In this document: piece after piece, positions 37,750 to 46,529 of the stretch | Numbering within the stretch: the stretch's first letter is position 1 | Layout of the letters: every line of letters begins with the position of its first letter | Assembly: GCF_008245225.1 (NCBI RefSeq) | Contig: NZ_VTAW01000004.1 | Span: 62,001 to 126,000, forward strand | From: Natrialba swarupiae | GTDB taxonomy: Archaea; Halobacteriota; Halobacteria; Halobacteriales; Natrialbaceae | DNA length: 64,000 nucleotides | Direction of reading: 5' to 3' | Program-made: the position numbers and the translations under genes | The notes under the pieces: generated by a model | Told to the model about the DNA's origin: nothing | Database searches by the model: none | What the model saw: the letters and a program-made list of their open reading frames with translations, nothing else

Positions 37750-38094
37750 GTGAAGTACCGCGGGGGCAAGCCCCGCGGCTTCACCGTTTTGACCGCACGT
37801 CCCAAAACGGGCCGTGCTGTCGCAGGCGAATTTAATTCCCCTCGTCCTCCCCGCGATGGGTCGGTTGGAATTAACACCCGAACGCCCGGCGCGTCCGTGA
37901 GGGTCGACGGCTCCACCCCGCCCGACAACACCCGTCTCACCGCCATAGCGGGTTTTGAGAGGTGTCGCATTCCTCGCAACTGCCAGCAGTTGCTTCGGAT
38001 TGAGGTCTTCAATCCCCGTCGCAACTGTATCCTTCAGTACGGTTGGATGAGTAGTAAAGCTTACGCGATTCACCCTCGGGGTCAAGCCCCGAGG
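37750..38094. mobile_element. mini IS200/IS605-like element (PATE-like), no transposase
   Basis: About 345 nt bounded by two very stable hairpins with related loops. Left: GTGAAG and CCGCGGGG (37750-37765) pair with CCCCGCGG and CTTCAC (37771-37784), with a TA bulge and loop GCAAG. Right: CCTCGGGG (38074-38081) pairs with CCCCGAGG (38087-38094) around loop TCAAG. Subterminal hairpins with short loops are the recognition signals of IS200/IS605 transposases, and haloarchaea carry transposase-less derivatives called PATEs. No coding frame fits the interior, which also holds a GCAACTG/CAGTTGC hairpin. Exact ends are not defined. Confidence 0.5.
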
Positions 38095-38202
38095 CACTCT
38101 CGCTGTCTCTCTGTAGAACCCATCACCAACCCGCGCCAGCAGTCGTCGGTCGAGGCGATCCGTAACGACAAGGTTCTCGTCGTTGCTCTCCGAGAGTGGT
38201 GT

Positions 38203-39279
38203 ATGAACGACGACTCGAGCGACGAACCGCCCGACGAACGTACAGACGTCGACGACGAGGCGTTTACGTACAACGGTGGACGGGTCGACCCAGGCGAGTC
38301 GGCAAACATCCGGTACAGCATCAGTGAAACGTATCTCGGCGATCCCGTCAAGATCCCTGTGACAGTCATCAACGGCTCGAAGCCGGGACCGACGGTCTTT
38401 CTGTCGGCGGCGGCACACGGCGACGAACTCAACGGGATCGAAGTCGTCCGCGAAGTCGCCCACGACTGGGATCACTCCGAACTCCACGGGACGCTCGTCT
38501 GTCTGCCCGTGATGAACGTTCCCGGCTTTCTGGCCCAGGAACGGTACCTCCCGATCTACGACCGGGATCTGAATCGATCGTTTCCCGGACGCGAGGGATC
38601 GACGAGCGCTCGACGAATGGCCAATCGGATCTTCACGAACTTCATCGAGCCCTGTGACCTCGGGATCGACTTTCACACGTCGACGCGCGGACGAACGAAC
38701 ATGCTCCACGTCCGCGCGTCAGTCGACGATCCGACAGTCGGTCGTCTCGCTAAGGCGTTCAGTTCGAACGTCATCATCGGTGGTGAGGGTCCGTCCGGAA
38801 CCCTTCGACGGGAGGCAACAGAGGCGGGCGTTCCGACGATCACCGTCGAGATGGGTGAGGCACACCGCTTCCAGCGCCCGTTGATCGACCGTGCGCTGAC
38901 CGGCGTCGCCAGCGTGCTCGCGGAGTTCGGCTGTCATCCGGAGTCGTCGGTCCACTGGCCCGGCTGGCGGACGATCATTCGCGACGAAGACGAGAAAACC
39001 TGGCTTCGCGCTGACGCGGGCGGAATCGTCGATATGAAGCGGGGGCGTGGCGCGCTCGTCGAGGAGGATGAGGTAATCTGTACGATCACCAACCCGTTCA
39101 AAGAGGACGACGACATCGTCACCGTCGACGCTCCGTTTACCGGGCTCATCGTCGGTGTCCTCGAGAATCCCGTGGTCTACCCCGGAAACCCATTGTGTCA
39201 CCTCGTCGGTCTCTCCTCGGATACGCTGACGGCACTCGAGCGCGAACGAACGATGGAGCGGTCCCAATCCGAACTGTGA
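38203..39279 (+). CDS. succinylglutamate desuccinylase/aspartoacylase-family protein
   Basis: Zinc hydrolase of 358 residues in the M14-related AstE/aspartoacylase family. Metal ligands are in AAAHGDELNGIE (His and Glu) and GIDFHTSTRGRTN (His), and the catalytic glutamate is in TVEMGEAH. The C-terminal ~90 residues form a biotinyl-lipoyl-like beta domain (GGIVDMKRGRGALVEEDEVI). Predicted to cut an acyl or amino-acid amide bond; the true substrate is unknown. It lies 3.3 kb from the RimK fusion gene; families like these often cluster in bacteria. ATG at 38203 is where homology starts; the upstream extension reads through the mini-element. Confidence 0.88.
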   Translation: MNDDSSDEPPDERTDVDDEAFTYNGGRVDPGESANIRYSISETYLGDPVKIPVTVINGSKPGPTVFLSAAAHGDELNGIEVVREVAHDWDHSELHGTLVCLPVMNVPGFLAQERYLPIYDRDLNRSFPGREGSTSARRMANRIFTNFIEPCDLGIDFHTSTRGRTNMLHVRASVDDPTVGRLAKAFSSNVIIGGEGPSGTLRREATEAGVPTITVEMGEAHRFQRPLIDRALTGVASVLAEFGCHPESSVHWPGWRTIIRDEDEKTWLRADAGGIVDMKRGRGALVEEDEVICTITNPFKEDDDIVTVDAPFTGLIVGVLENPVVYPGNPLCHLVGLSSDTLTALERERTMERSQSEL

Positions 39280-39318
39280 CCGTGGTAGCTAATGACACCA
39301 CGAGTATTCGATCGTTGG

Positions 39319-39400
39319 TAGTAGCCACTGCACGTCATTGCACATCCGATCGCCAGGGAGTCGGAGATCGGTGTGTAAATCGTTTCAGTTGTTACGATAG
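39319..39400 (-). repeat. dispersed ~85 bp element, copy 2 (inverted)
   Basis: TAGTAGCCACTGCACGTCAT through TTGCACATCCGATCGCCAG to GTTTCAGTTGTTACGATAG is the reverse-complement counterpart of 21055-21139. It begins 40 nt after the stop of the desuccinylase-family gene; copy 1 likewise sits at the 3' end of a gene. Middle bases differ while both ends are conserved. No frame inside is convincing. Confidence 0.7.
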
Positions 39401-39547
39401 AGCCACACGGCTGTGGCGATCAGACAACTTGGTGTTTTGTTAGCGAGACCGATTCATTCCTTTCCGAATGAATATTCTCGCCACTCTCTACCAGGAGTGA
39501 CAAAAGTAACTTCTATACCTCCACGGTCTAACCGTCCACACGAGCGC

Positions 39548-40012
39548 ATGAGTCAGTCTTACAATCGCGGCCTTATCGAGGACTACGGCCGCTGGAAAGA
39601 GTTCTCGGCCGGCATGTGGGCGTGGATCTTCCACAAGTTCACCGGGTGGATGTTGATCGGCTATCTGTTCACTCACATCGCCGTGTTGAGTACGGCAATC
39701 GGGGCAGCACAGGGCGAGACGGTCGAAGTGTTCGCGGAGGATCTGCCGAACGTCGAGGGGACCGGCCTCACCGAGGTCGACATCTACACGGCGACGCTTG
39801 GCGGGCTCGAGGGCCTGTTCATCGTTCGGCTCCTCGAGGTCGGCCTGCTCGCGGTGGCAGTCTTCCACATCCTGAACGGGCTCCGTCTGTTGATGATCGA
39901 CCTCGGAATCGGACTCGAGGCCCAGGACAAGAGCTTCTACGCCTCGTTGATCCTGACGGGGATCATCACCGTTGCGAGCGTTCCGACCTTCCTGAAAGGG
40001 GTGGGCTTTTAG
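39548..40012 (+). CDS. sdhC: succinate dehydrogenase cytochrome b subunit
   Basis: Membrane anchor of complex II, 154 residues. The N-terminal [20 protein letters not shown], then [12 protein letters not shown] and the late [19 protein letters not shown] contain the histidines expected to bind haem b and the signature of SdhC. About three membrane helices. The frame opens upstream, but the subunit starts at the ATG at 39548. First gene of sdhCDBA; sdhD starts on the next base after its stop. Confidence 0.93.
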   Translation: MSQSYNRGLIEDYGRWKEFSAGMWAWIFHKFTGWMLIGYLFTHIAVLSTAIGAAQGETVEVFAEDLPNVEGTGLTEVDIYTATLGGLEGLFIVRLLEVGLLAVAVFHILNGLRLLMIDLGIGLEAQDKSFYASLILTGIITVASVPTFLKGVGF

Positions 40013-40378
40013 ATGGCTGAACGATACTCCTCGTTCGCGCCGGGCGGAACCGCGTGGCTGCTCCAGCGCATCACGGCAGCGTTTCTCGTCGTCGTTCTCG
40101 CTTTCCACTTCTTTCAGCTTCACTTCGTTAACCACGCGGCCGAGGTTACGTTCATGGGTACGCGAGCCCGGATGGAGAACGTCGGCTACTTCCTGACGAT
40201 GGTGCTGTTTCTCATCGCCGGAACGTTCCACGGCGTCAACGGCGTTTACAACGCACTCGTCAATCAGGGTCTCAGCGGCACCCCCAAGAAGGTAGTGCTC
40301 GCGGTCCTGACGATTGCAAGTGTGGCACTGATCGTCCAGGGAATCTGGGTTGCACTCGCGATGGCGGGGATGATCTAA
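40013..40378 (+). CDS. sdhD: succinate dehydrogenase membrane anchor subunit
   Basis: Second membrane anchor of complex II, 121 residues with three helices: WLLQRITAAFLVVVLAFHFF, FLTMVLFLIAGTFHGVNGVY and VVLAVLTIASVALIVQGIWV. Histidines in the first and second helices could ligate haem or line the quinone site. Its identity rests partly on its place between sdhC and sdhB. One base separates its stop from sdhB. Confidence 0.92.
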   Translation: MAERYSSFAPGGTAWLLQRITAAFLVVVLAFHFFQLHFVNHAAEVTFMGTRARMENVGYFLTMVLFLIAGTFHGVNGVYNALVNQGLSGTPKKVVLAVLTIASVALIVQGIWVALAMAGMI

Positions 40379-40379
40379 C

Positions 40380-41270
40380 ATGAGCACGCAACAACAGGAG
40401 CCGGAAACCCAAGAACCGGAGACGCAAGAAGCACCGGAAGACCCCGAGATGAAAGGGGCGGAGTCGCCACAGCAGCGGCGACTCGACGAAAAACAGGAAC
40501 GAATGGTCGACGAGCGATCGGAATCGGAAGCCGAAGCCGAGGGCGAGACGGTTCACATCAAGGTGTTCCGCTACGACCCCGAAGTCGAAGGAAAACAGGA
40601 ACCGCGTTTCGACGACTTCTACGTCCCCTTCGAGAAGGGGATGACCGTCCTCGACGCGGTGATGTACGCCCGCGACGAGTTCGACTCCTCGCTGACGTTC
40701 CGACACTCCTGTCGCCAGGCCGTCTGTGGCTCCGATGCCTTCTTCGTCAACGGCAGACAGCAACTCGGCTGTAAGACCCAGATTTCGGAACTCGAGCAGC
40801 CGGTTCGGATCGAACCGCTTCCCCACCAGGAGGTCGTCAAGGATCTGGTCGTCGACATGGATCACTTCTACGACCAGATGCACGCCGTCGAGCCGTACTT
40901 CCAGCAAGAAGATCTTCCCGAGGGAGAACTCGAGGAACAGCGCCAGAGCCGGGAGAACCGCGAGAACGTCAAGATGTCGACGCGGTGTATCTGGTGTGGT
41001 GCGTGTATGTCTAGTTGTAACGTCGCGGCGGGAGACAACCAGTATCTCGGGCCGGCGGCGATCAACAAGGCCTACCGGTTCGCGATGGACGAACGCGAAG
41101 ACGAGGAGATCAAAGAACACCGGCTCCGGCTCTTAGAGCAGGAACACGGCGTCTGGCGGTGTCAGACCCAGTTCTCCTGTACCGAAGTGTGTCCGAAGGA
41201 CATTCCGCTCACCGAGCACATCCAGGAGCTCAAGCGCGAAGCAGTCAAGAAGAACCTGAAATTCTGGTAA
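40380..41270 (+). CDS. sdhB: succinate dehydrogenase iron-sulfur subunit
   Basis: Electron-transfer subunit, 296 residues. The [2Fe-2S] site is SCRQAVCGSDAFFVNGRQQL followed by GC; aspartate replaces one cysteine (CGSD), as in the E. coli enzyme. The [4Fe-4S]/[3Fe-4S] sites are CIWCGACMSSC and CQTQFSCTEVCP. An N-terminal extension of about 55 residues rich in Glu and Gln (TQQQEPETQEPETQEAPEDP) is a halophilic addition. It passes electrons from SdhA to the membrane quinone. Confidence 0.96.
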   Translation: MSTQQQEPETQEPETQEAPEDPEMKGAESPQQRRLDEKQERMVDERSESEAEAEGETVHIKVFRYDPEVEGKQEPRFDDFYVPFEKGMTVLDAVMYARDEFDSSLTFRHSCRQAVCGSDAFFVNGRQQLGCKTQISELEQPVRIEPLPHQEVVKDLVVDMDHFYDQMHAVEPYFQQEDLPEGELEEQRQSRENRENVKMSTRCIWCGACMSSCNVAAGDNQYLGPAAINKAYRFAMDEREDEEIKEHRLRLLEQEHGVWRCQTQFSCTEVCPKDIPLTEHIQELKREAVKKNLKFW

Positions 41271-41271
41271 T

Positions 41272-43107
41272 ATGTACGAACACGACGTCATCGTGGTCGG
41301 CGCTGGCGGCGCCGGCCTCCGGGCGGCAATCGCAGCGAACGAGGCGGGGGCCGATACGGCCATCGTTTCGAAACTCCATCCAGTTCGCAGTCACACTGGC
41401 GCGGCCGAAGGCGGGATCAACGCCGCGCTTCGGGAGGGCGACGACTGGGAACTCCACGCCTACGACACGATGAAGGGGTCGGACTACCTGGGTGACGCTC
41501 CGGCGGTCGAAACCCTCGCACAGGACGCCCCCGACGAGACGATCCAGCTGGAACACTGGGGAATGCCGTTCTCCCGCGAGGACGACGGTCGAGTCTCCCA
41601 GCGGCCGTTCGGCGGTCTCTCGTTCCCGCGGACGACTTACGCCGGTGCCGAGACCGGCCACCACCTCCTTCACGTGATGTACGAACAGGTCGTCAAACGC
41701 GGCATCCAGGTCTACGACGAGTGGTACGTGATGAACCTGGCGACGAGCGACGAGGCCGACCCGAACGACCGCGAGTGCCACGGAGTCGTCGCCTACGACG
41801 TCCAGTCCGGAAACATTGAAGGGTTCAAGGCAAACAACGGTGTCGTTCTCGCGACCGGCGGCCCCGGTCAAGCGTTCGATCACACCACCAATGCCGTCTC
41901 CTGTACGGGCGACGGTCACGCGATGGCCTATCGCGCCGGCGCACCACTCGAGGACATGGAGTTCATCCAGTTCCACCCGACTTCGCTGCCGTCGACGGGT
42001 GTCCTCATCTCCGAGGGTGTCCGCGGCGAGGGTGGCATCCTCTACAACAACGACGGCGAGCGGTTCATGTTCGAGTACGGCTACGCGAACAACGACGGCG
42101 AACTCGCCTCTCGTGACGTCGTTGCGCGGGCCGAACTCACGGAAGTGAACGAAGGACGCGGCGTCGACGACGAGTACGTCCACCTCGACATGCGCCACCT
42201 GGGCGAGGAACGCATCATCGACCGCTTAGAGAACATCCTTCACCTCGCAGAGGACTTCGAGGGCGTCGACGGTCTCGTCGAGCCGATGCCGGTCAAACCC
42301 GGTCAACACTACGCGATGGGCGGCATCGATGTCGACGAGAACGGACAGACCTGCATCAACGGCCTCTACGCAGCCGGCGAGTGCGCTTGCGTCTCCGTCC
42401 ACGGCGGGAATCGCCTGGGCGGCAACGCCCTTCCTGAGCTCATCGTCTTCGGAAAACGCGCGGGTCGTCACGCGGCCGGCGAGACCCTCGGTGAACCCGA
42501 GATCGAGACGGGATACGGCGACGATGTCGAGGACGAGACCGACGCCGACCTCCCCGTCCAGCCCGGCGCAACCGGTCTCGAGACGAGCGGCGACGTCGCC
42601 GCAGACGGTGGCGTCACGGCCAGCGTTGACTCCCTCGAGCGCGCCGTCGAACGCGAACGCGAGCGCGTCGAGCGGCTGATGGAGAAAGACAGCGGCATCC
42701 AGCACGCCGAGATCCGCTCGAGGCTCCAGAACGCAATGACCGACTACGTCAACGTCTTCCGGACCGAAGAGGGCATCAAGAAGGCACTCCGGATCATTCG
42801 CGACTGCCGCGAGCAGTACCAGGACGTCTACGTCGACGACCCCTCGCGGACGTTCAACACCGACCTCCAGCAGACCTACGAGACGCGCAACCTGATCGAC
42901 GTCGCCGAGACGATCGCACTCGGTGCGCTCGTGCGCAACGAGTTCCGTGGCGCTCACTGGCGTCAGGAGAACCAGGTTCGCGACGACGAGAACTGGCTCA
43001 AACACACGCTCATCTCCTGGGACGGCGGCGAACCGAATATTTTCTACCGCCCAGTCATCCTCGAGGGCGAGGAGAAGACCTACGAGCCGAAAGTTCGGAG
43101 CTACTGA
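41272..43107 (+). CDS. sdhA: succinate dehydrogenase flavoprotein subunit
   Basis: Catalytic subunit of complex II, 611 residues, oxidising succinate to fumarate. The FAD-binding VIVVGAGGAGLRAAIAANEA, the SHTGAAEGGINAAL flavinylation region with its histidine, the active-site stretch around 230-290 (HPTSLPSTGVLISEGVRGEG) and the HGGNRLGGNALPELIVFGKR block are all present. A ~45-residue acidic insert near 420-465 is a halophile feature. Last gene of sdhCDBA, 1 nt after sdhB. Confidence 0.97.
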   Translation: MYEHDVIVVGAGGAGLRAAIAANEAGADTAIVSKLHPVRSHTGAAEGGINAALREGDDWELHAYDTMKGSDYLGDAPAVETLAQDAPDETIQLEHWGMPFSREDDGRVSQRPFGGLSFPRTTYAGAETGHHLLHVMYEQVVKRGIQVYDEWYVMNLATSDEADPNDRECHGVVAYDVQSGNIEGFKANNGVVLATGGPGQAFDHTTNAVSCTGDGHAMAYRAGAPLEDMEFIQFHPTSLPSTGVLISEGVRGEGGILYNNDGERFMFEYGYANNDGELASRDVVARAELTEVNEGRGVDDEYVHLDMRHLGEERIIDRLENILHLAEDFEGVDGLVEPMPVKPGQHYAMGGIDVDENGQTCINGLYAAGECACVSVHGGNRLGGNALPELIVFGKRAGRHAAGETLGEPEIETGYGDDVEDETDADLPVQPGATGLETSGDVAADGGVTASVDSLERAVERERERVERLMEKDSGIQHAEIRSRLQNAMTDYVNVFRTEEGIKKALRIIRDCREQYQDVYVDDPSRTFNTDLQQTYETRNLIDVAETIALGALVRNEFRGAHWRQENQVRDDENWLKHTLISWDGGEPNIFYRPVILEGEEKTYEPKVRSY

Positions 43108-43238
43108 CGACGCTCCGTCGACTCGTTTTCGCGGCCGTTCCCGATCGGTCTCCGGAGGTTCCGCCCGAGAAACCGGTCCCATCGCCGGAATACGACGCGA
43201 TCAGCGTGTACAGCGGTTATAGGGTGTCTCGGAGACGG

Positions 43239-43433
43239 TCAGGCACCGAGTAACTCGAGGAAATCGACACCGACTTCGAAGTGGTCGATAATCTTGTATC
43301 CCACGTAGATCCCGATGATACCCATCACGCCGGGGAGCTCCGGTGGTGCGGGGATCGGGATATTCAGAAACCGAAACAGGGCACCGGTCAGCAATCCGGT
43401 CAAGAGTGCGAGGATGGTAATCTGGGTCGACAT
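43239..43433 (-). CDS. XapX-domain membrane protein
   Basis: Protein of 64 residues with two membrane helices: ILALLTGLLTGALFRFLNIP and PPELPGVMGIIGIYVGYKII. The 'GALF...IPxPAPPELPGVMGIIGIY' layout is the XapX signature, a small family of unknown function. The family length supports the ATG at 43433. It converges on sdhA. Confidence 0.85.
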   Translation of the reverse strand: MSTQITILALLTGLLTGALFRFLNIPIPAPPELPGVMGIIGIYVGYKIIDHFEVGVDFLELLGA

Positions 43434-43630
43434 CGTGTCTCCTGTCCCAGGGGACGTACAAAAACGATACGACGATCGGTACAACGCGACGAAATCGGTC
43501 GTATCGCTCCGAATCGGTGTCGTTTCGGATCGGTCGTCGCTGTTCGGCTCGTCGAAACACGGTGACGGGGTCCCATTATCGACGATCGTTGAAACACAGA
43601 TTTATTATCGTCGAACTTCAGAGATCGAAT

Positions 43631-43858
43631 ATGACCTCGACAGTGGAGCAGGGAACCGACGTGTCAGTGCCAACTGATGTTACTACGCCGCGAGCGAAAT
43701 TAGTCTACTACTATCTCGCGACGAAAGACGGCGCGACGGCTGACAACCTTCGGTCGGATCTCGCCATCAGCAAGGGGAACGTTCTCTCGATCGTTGGAAC
43801 GTTACGGGAGCGCGGCCACGTCAAACGGGTTGATGGACGGTACGAACTCGCCGACTAA
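43631..43858 (+). CDS. small winged-helix DNA-binding protein
   Basis: Protein of 75 residues that is essentially one winged helix: TPRAKLVYYYLATKDGATAD, NLRSDLAISKGNVLSIVGTL and RERGHVKRVDGRYELAD. The pattern resembles TrmB/MarR-type wings found as one-domain haloarchaeal regulators. An AT-rich promoter-like segment (TTTATTATCG, 43600-43609) precedes it. It overlaps the HD gene tail to tail by 4 nt. Targets unknown. Confidence 0.82.
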   Translation: MTSTVEQGTDVSVPTDVTTPRAKLVYYYLATKDGATADNLRSDLAISKGNVLSIVGTLRERGHVKRVDGRYELAD

Positions 43859-44670
43859 AGCTCGATCCGTTCGACGAGTTGTTCGTGGTTTTCGTTCGTG
43901 TTGACGGCCACGATACGGATATCGTCCTCGAGTCCGGAGCCACGGAGTTTCGCCTTCAAGAGATTGTCCACCTGGTAGACGCCTGCCGCGTTCGTCATTG
44001 CTATTTCGACCATCACTGGACTGGTCTCGCCCTCGTACAGCGAGACCCGTTTGATCGCCTGGCTCGAGAGGGTGTTGATCCCGCGGCCGCCGTGTTCGTA
44101 GGGAATCCGTGAACGGCCACTTTCCATGTCGAGTGCGTCGGCGACGCGGATGATACCGGCTTCCGTCGTCAGCGGCGTCTCGGCCGTGTGGTGACAGAGA
44201 ATTGCGTGGAGTACCTCGCCTTTCATTCGCACGACGTCGGGGAGGTCGTAGAACTCCGCTAAGACTCGATCGAGGATGTCGGCGGCCAGCGGGATCGAGT
44301 AGTAGACGTGTTCGTTGCGGTGGACGACGTGGCCGACGTCGTGGAGTGTCGCCGCGAGCGCGATGATTACCGACTCGTCTTCCTCGTCGAGCCCTTGCTG
44401 GCGTGCACCGTTGAAATCGACGTCACCGGCTTTGAGGAGATCGTACAGACAGAGCGCCCGATTTCGGACGATCTCGATGTGTTTGGTCCCGTGATCGTTG
44501 TACTGCATCCGATCGACCGCATTGATGTTCTGTGCTTCGAGGTAGGTCGTGATCTCCTCGTCCTCGTCGACGAACTCGAGGATGGCGTTCAGTTTCTCGT
44601 CGGGGAACTCGTGTTCTTCAGTAGGATCGTAGACGCGCTTGGAATCAGTCCCAGGGTCGGGTTCGTTCAT
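43855..44670 (-). CDS. HD-domain metal-dependent phosphohydrolase
   Basis: Protein of 271 residues with an HD domain in the middle: NDHGTKHIEIV near 58-68, ATLHDVGHVVHRNEHVYYSI (the HD pair), ILCHHTAETPL and RVADALDME. The spacing of the metal ligands fits the HD superfamily. The C-terminal ~80 residues (RVSLYEGETSPVMVEIAM and beyond) form a beta-rich part seen in archaeal members. Substrate could be a nucleotide or cyclic nucleotide; not decidable here. Confidence 0.88.
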   Translation of the reverse strand: MNEPDPGTDSKRVYDPTEEHEFPDEKLNAILEFVDEDEEITTYLEAQNINAVDRMQYNDHGTKHIEIVRNRALCLYDLLKAGDVDFNGARQQGLDEEDESVIIALAATLHDVGHVVHRNEHVYYSIPLAADILDRVLAEFYDLPDVVRMKGEVLHAILCHHTAETPLTTEAGIIRVADALDMESGRSRIPYEHGGRGINTLSSQAIKRVSLYEGETSPVMVEIAMTNAAGVYQVDNLLKAKLRGSGLEDDIRIVAVNTNENHEQLVERIEL

Positions 44671-44796
44671 ACGTAGTCGTCAGTCGGTAACGTAAAAAAC
44701 GATGCGGCGAGGCAATCGCTTGCCAGAGTGGCGTCGGTTCCGTCGACCGTTCGTCCGGGATCATCGATTACCGGTACCGAACGAGAACGATCCGTA

Positions 44797-45276
44797 TCAG
44801 GCCGCGTCCTCGGCCGCAGCTTCGACTTCGACGTACTCCGGTTCGACGCCTGGGTCGTCGCTCACCCACGAGTAAACGATCTCACCGCTGTCGTCGACGA
44901 CGAACACCGAGCGCTTGGCGACGCCGTAGACGCCGAGGTCCTCGAAGTCCATCTCGATACCGTAGTCGGTGATGATCTCGGCGTTGAAGTCGCTTATCAG
45001 CCCGAACTCGAGGTCGTTCTGGTCGCGGAACTCGTTGAGCGTGAACGGGGAGTCTCGGCTGACGCCGTAGACCGACGCGTTTACGTTTTCGAACTCCGCG
45101 AGGCGCGATTGAAACGTACACATCTCGTCCGTACAGACGCCGGTGAACGCGGCAGGGAAGAACGCGAGGACGATCGGTGCCTCCTCCTCAAGGCGTTCGG
45201 AGAGCGTAAAAGAATCGACGTCGCCGTTTGCGAGCGGTGCGGTAAAATCGGGTGCGCTGTCGCCAGTTTCAGACAT
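44797..45276 (-). CDS. peroxiredoxin (Bcp/PrxQ-like)
   Basis: Thiol peroxidase of 159 residues. The peroxidatic cysteine C48 lies in FFPAAFTGVCTDEMCTFQ, and C53, five residues on, is placed as the resolving cysteine of Bcp/PrxQ enzymes. Thioredoxin-fold strands FTLNEFRDQNDLEFGLISDF and AKRSVFVVDDSGEIVYSWVS complete it. It reduces hydrogen peroxide or organic peroxides. The frame opens far upstream, but the family begins at the ATG at 45276. Confidence 0.92.
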   Translation of the reverse strand: MSETGDSAPDFTAPLANGDVDSFTLSERLEEEAPIVLAFFPAAFTGVCTDEMCTFQSRLAEFENVNASVYGVSRDSPFTLNEFRDQNDLEFGLISDFNAEIITDYGIEMDFEDLGVYGVAKRSVFVVDDSGEIVYSWVSDDPGVEPEYVEVEAAAEDAA

Positions 45277-45518
45277 CGTCTGTCCCTTACGTATACGTCG
45301 GAAAGATTGTTTCGTTCCCAGAACGGTTCGGTCCCGGAACGGACCGGCCACGCTAAGCGCAAACACGAGCCGCTCTCGACCGTGGATACCGATTTCCAAC
45401 TCGGTAACTCGGGGATCAATTTCGGCGTGTTCGGGTTCGAACAACTTTTTCGGACGTTCTTCGATAGCTGTCCGAGGCAAAAAGGTTATAATTGCCAGCC
45501 GGTAAGCCACGCATAGAG

Positions 45519-45821
45519 ATGGTAGCCGAAATTGCACCGTTGTTCATCCCTGGTGCACCCGGGGGTCCGGAATTACTGATCATCCTTTTCATCGCCATCT
45601 TGCTGTTCGGGGCAAACAAAATCCCCAAGCTGGCTCGATCGACGGGTGAGGCAATGGGGGAGTTCCAGAAAGGGCGTGAAAAGGTCGAAACGGAACTGGA
45701 GGAGATGCGTGATGGAGATTTCGAGGAGGACGAAGAGGCCGACTTCGTCGATACGGAGCCGGTGACGACCGAGGAGACGGACGCTGAAACCGAAACCGAA
45801 ACTGAAACCGAATCGAACTGA
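45519..45821 (+). CDS. Sec-independent translocase subunit TatA-like
   Basis: Protein of 100 residues: one N-terminal membrane helix (PELLIILFIAILLFGANKIP), an amphipathic helix (KLARSTGEAMGEFQKGREKV) and a long acidic, ET-repeat tail. This is the TatA/TatE plan. Haloarchaea export most proteins folded through Tat, so TatA proteins form the pore around TatC. No tatC is in the window. The hinge FGANKIPKLAR is diagnostic. Start ATG at 45519. Confidence 0.92.
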   Translation: MVAEIAPLFIPGAPGGPELLIILFIAILLFGANKIPKLARSTGEAMGEFQKGREKVETELEEMRDGDFEEDEEADFVDTEPVTTEETDAETETETETESN

Positions 45822-45836
45822 CGTATTTTCTCGGAA

Positions 45837-45909
45837 GGGCGTGTGGCCTAGCGGAGAGGGCAGGAGGTTCCTAACCTTCTGATCGTGGGTTCGAATCCCG
45901 CCACGCCCG
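45837..45909 (+). tRNA. tRNA-Arg (anticodon CCT)
   Basis: 73 nt cloverleaf without intron. The acceptor stem GGGCGTG/CACGCCC is perfect. The anticodon stem GGAGG/CCTTC holds the loop TTCCTAA with anticodon CCT, and the T-arm is GTGGG-TTCGAAT-CCCGC with discriminator G. It lies 15 nt after the tatA-like stop. I looked for a repeat of its 3' end downstream and found none that is convincing. Confidence 0.95.
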
Positions 45910-46529
45910 TGCAGCGAGCCACGCAATGGCGAGCGAACCGGCACGGCGGATTCGAATCAGGGAGAGGAGAAGCGCAACGACCGTGATTCGAGTCCAGTCG
46001 TACGGACTGTTGTCTCGTTCTACCGGATATTGCCGACTCTGTCCGAGCGATCACCAGTAACTGTCATGAGTTCGGCAGCGAGCGCCGCATGCGACGAGTG
46101 GACTATCCCGGGTTGCCCCCGACTGAGAGTGGACTACGATGAAGGAGAAACGGCGGTTCCAGGTACCGTGTCGACGGTACTTCCTCGAGCCGATGGACGA
46201 CTTCGGTTTTCCGTAATCGCGGGCGAGTCGTCTCGAGACCGACAGCCAGATACCGTCTCACAGATATTCGGGTCACGTTCGTCCGACAAACATTACAATT
46301 AAACAACAAAATCCCACATGTGAATTTATCACCGCCAAATATGTATTTTCGACTTCTAAATAGGAAATTATATAATGTGTCGGTTACTGGAACAATATTT
46401 GTTCAGGTAATTGTAGGATAGTGGCCCCACTCTGTAACTATGGCTCGTCAAAATGAGGTTTTAGTCCAATTATCATGGGTGATAATAGGCGCATGAATTT
46501 TTTGAAGGGTGGGAGTTTGGGTGGTACCA
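45910..46529. other. intergenic region before the pilus operon
   Basis: 620 nt without a convincing gene. The first ~350 nt are ordinary GC-rich sequence with small shadow frames only. From about 46290 base composition turns AT-rich and contains TATATAAT at 46369-46376 and a perfect inverted repeat GAACAA-TAT-TTGTTC at 46390-46404, both upstream of the secretion ATPase gene. These are promoter and operator candidates for the pilus operon. Confidence 0.45.
46369..46404 (+). promoter_or_regulatory. TATA box and palindrome of the pilus operon
   Basis: TATATAAT (46369-46376) is the best TATA box before the operon. The dyad GAACAA-TAT-TTGTTC (46390-46404) would sit near the start of transcription, a position that suits a repressor. 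The leader would then be about 125 nt. Confidence 0.4.

Noticed and set aside
37690-38202. N-terminal extension of the desuccinylase-family protein
   Set aside because: It translates the mini-element hairpins; the family pattern begins only after the ATG at 38203.
37600-38709. N-terminal extension of the GNAT protein (open frame to 38709)
   Set aside because: The extension is antisense to the desuccinylase gene and reads through the hairpin element; GNAT homology starts at 37599.
45940-45962. T-arm-like sequence after tRNA-Arg as a second attachment-site repeat
   Set aside because: Only GATTCGAATC is shared in pattern; the acceptor end is not repeated, so chance is likely.
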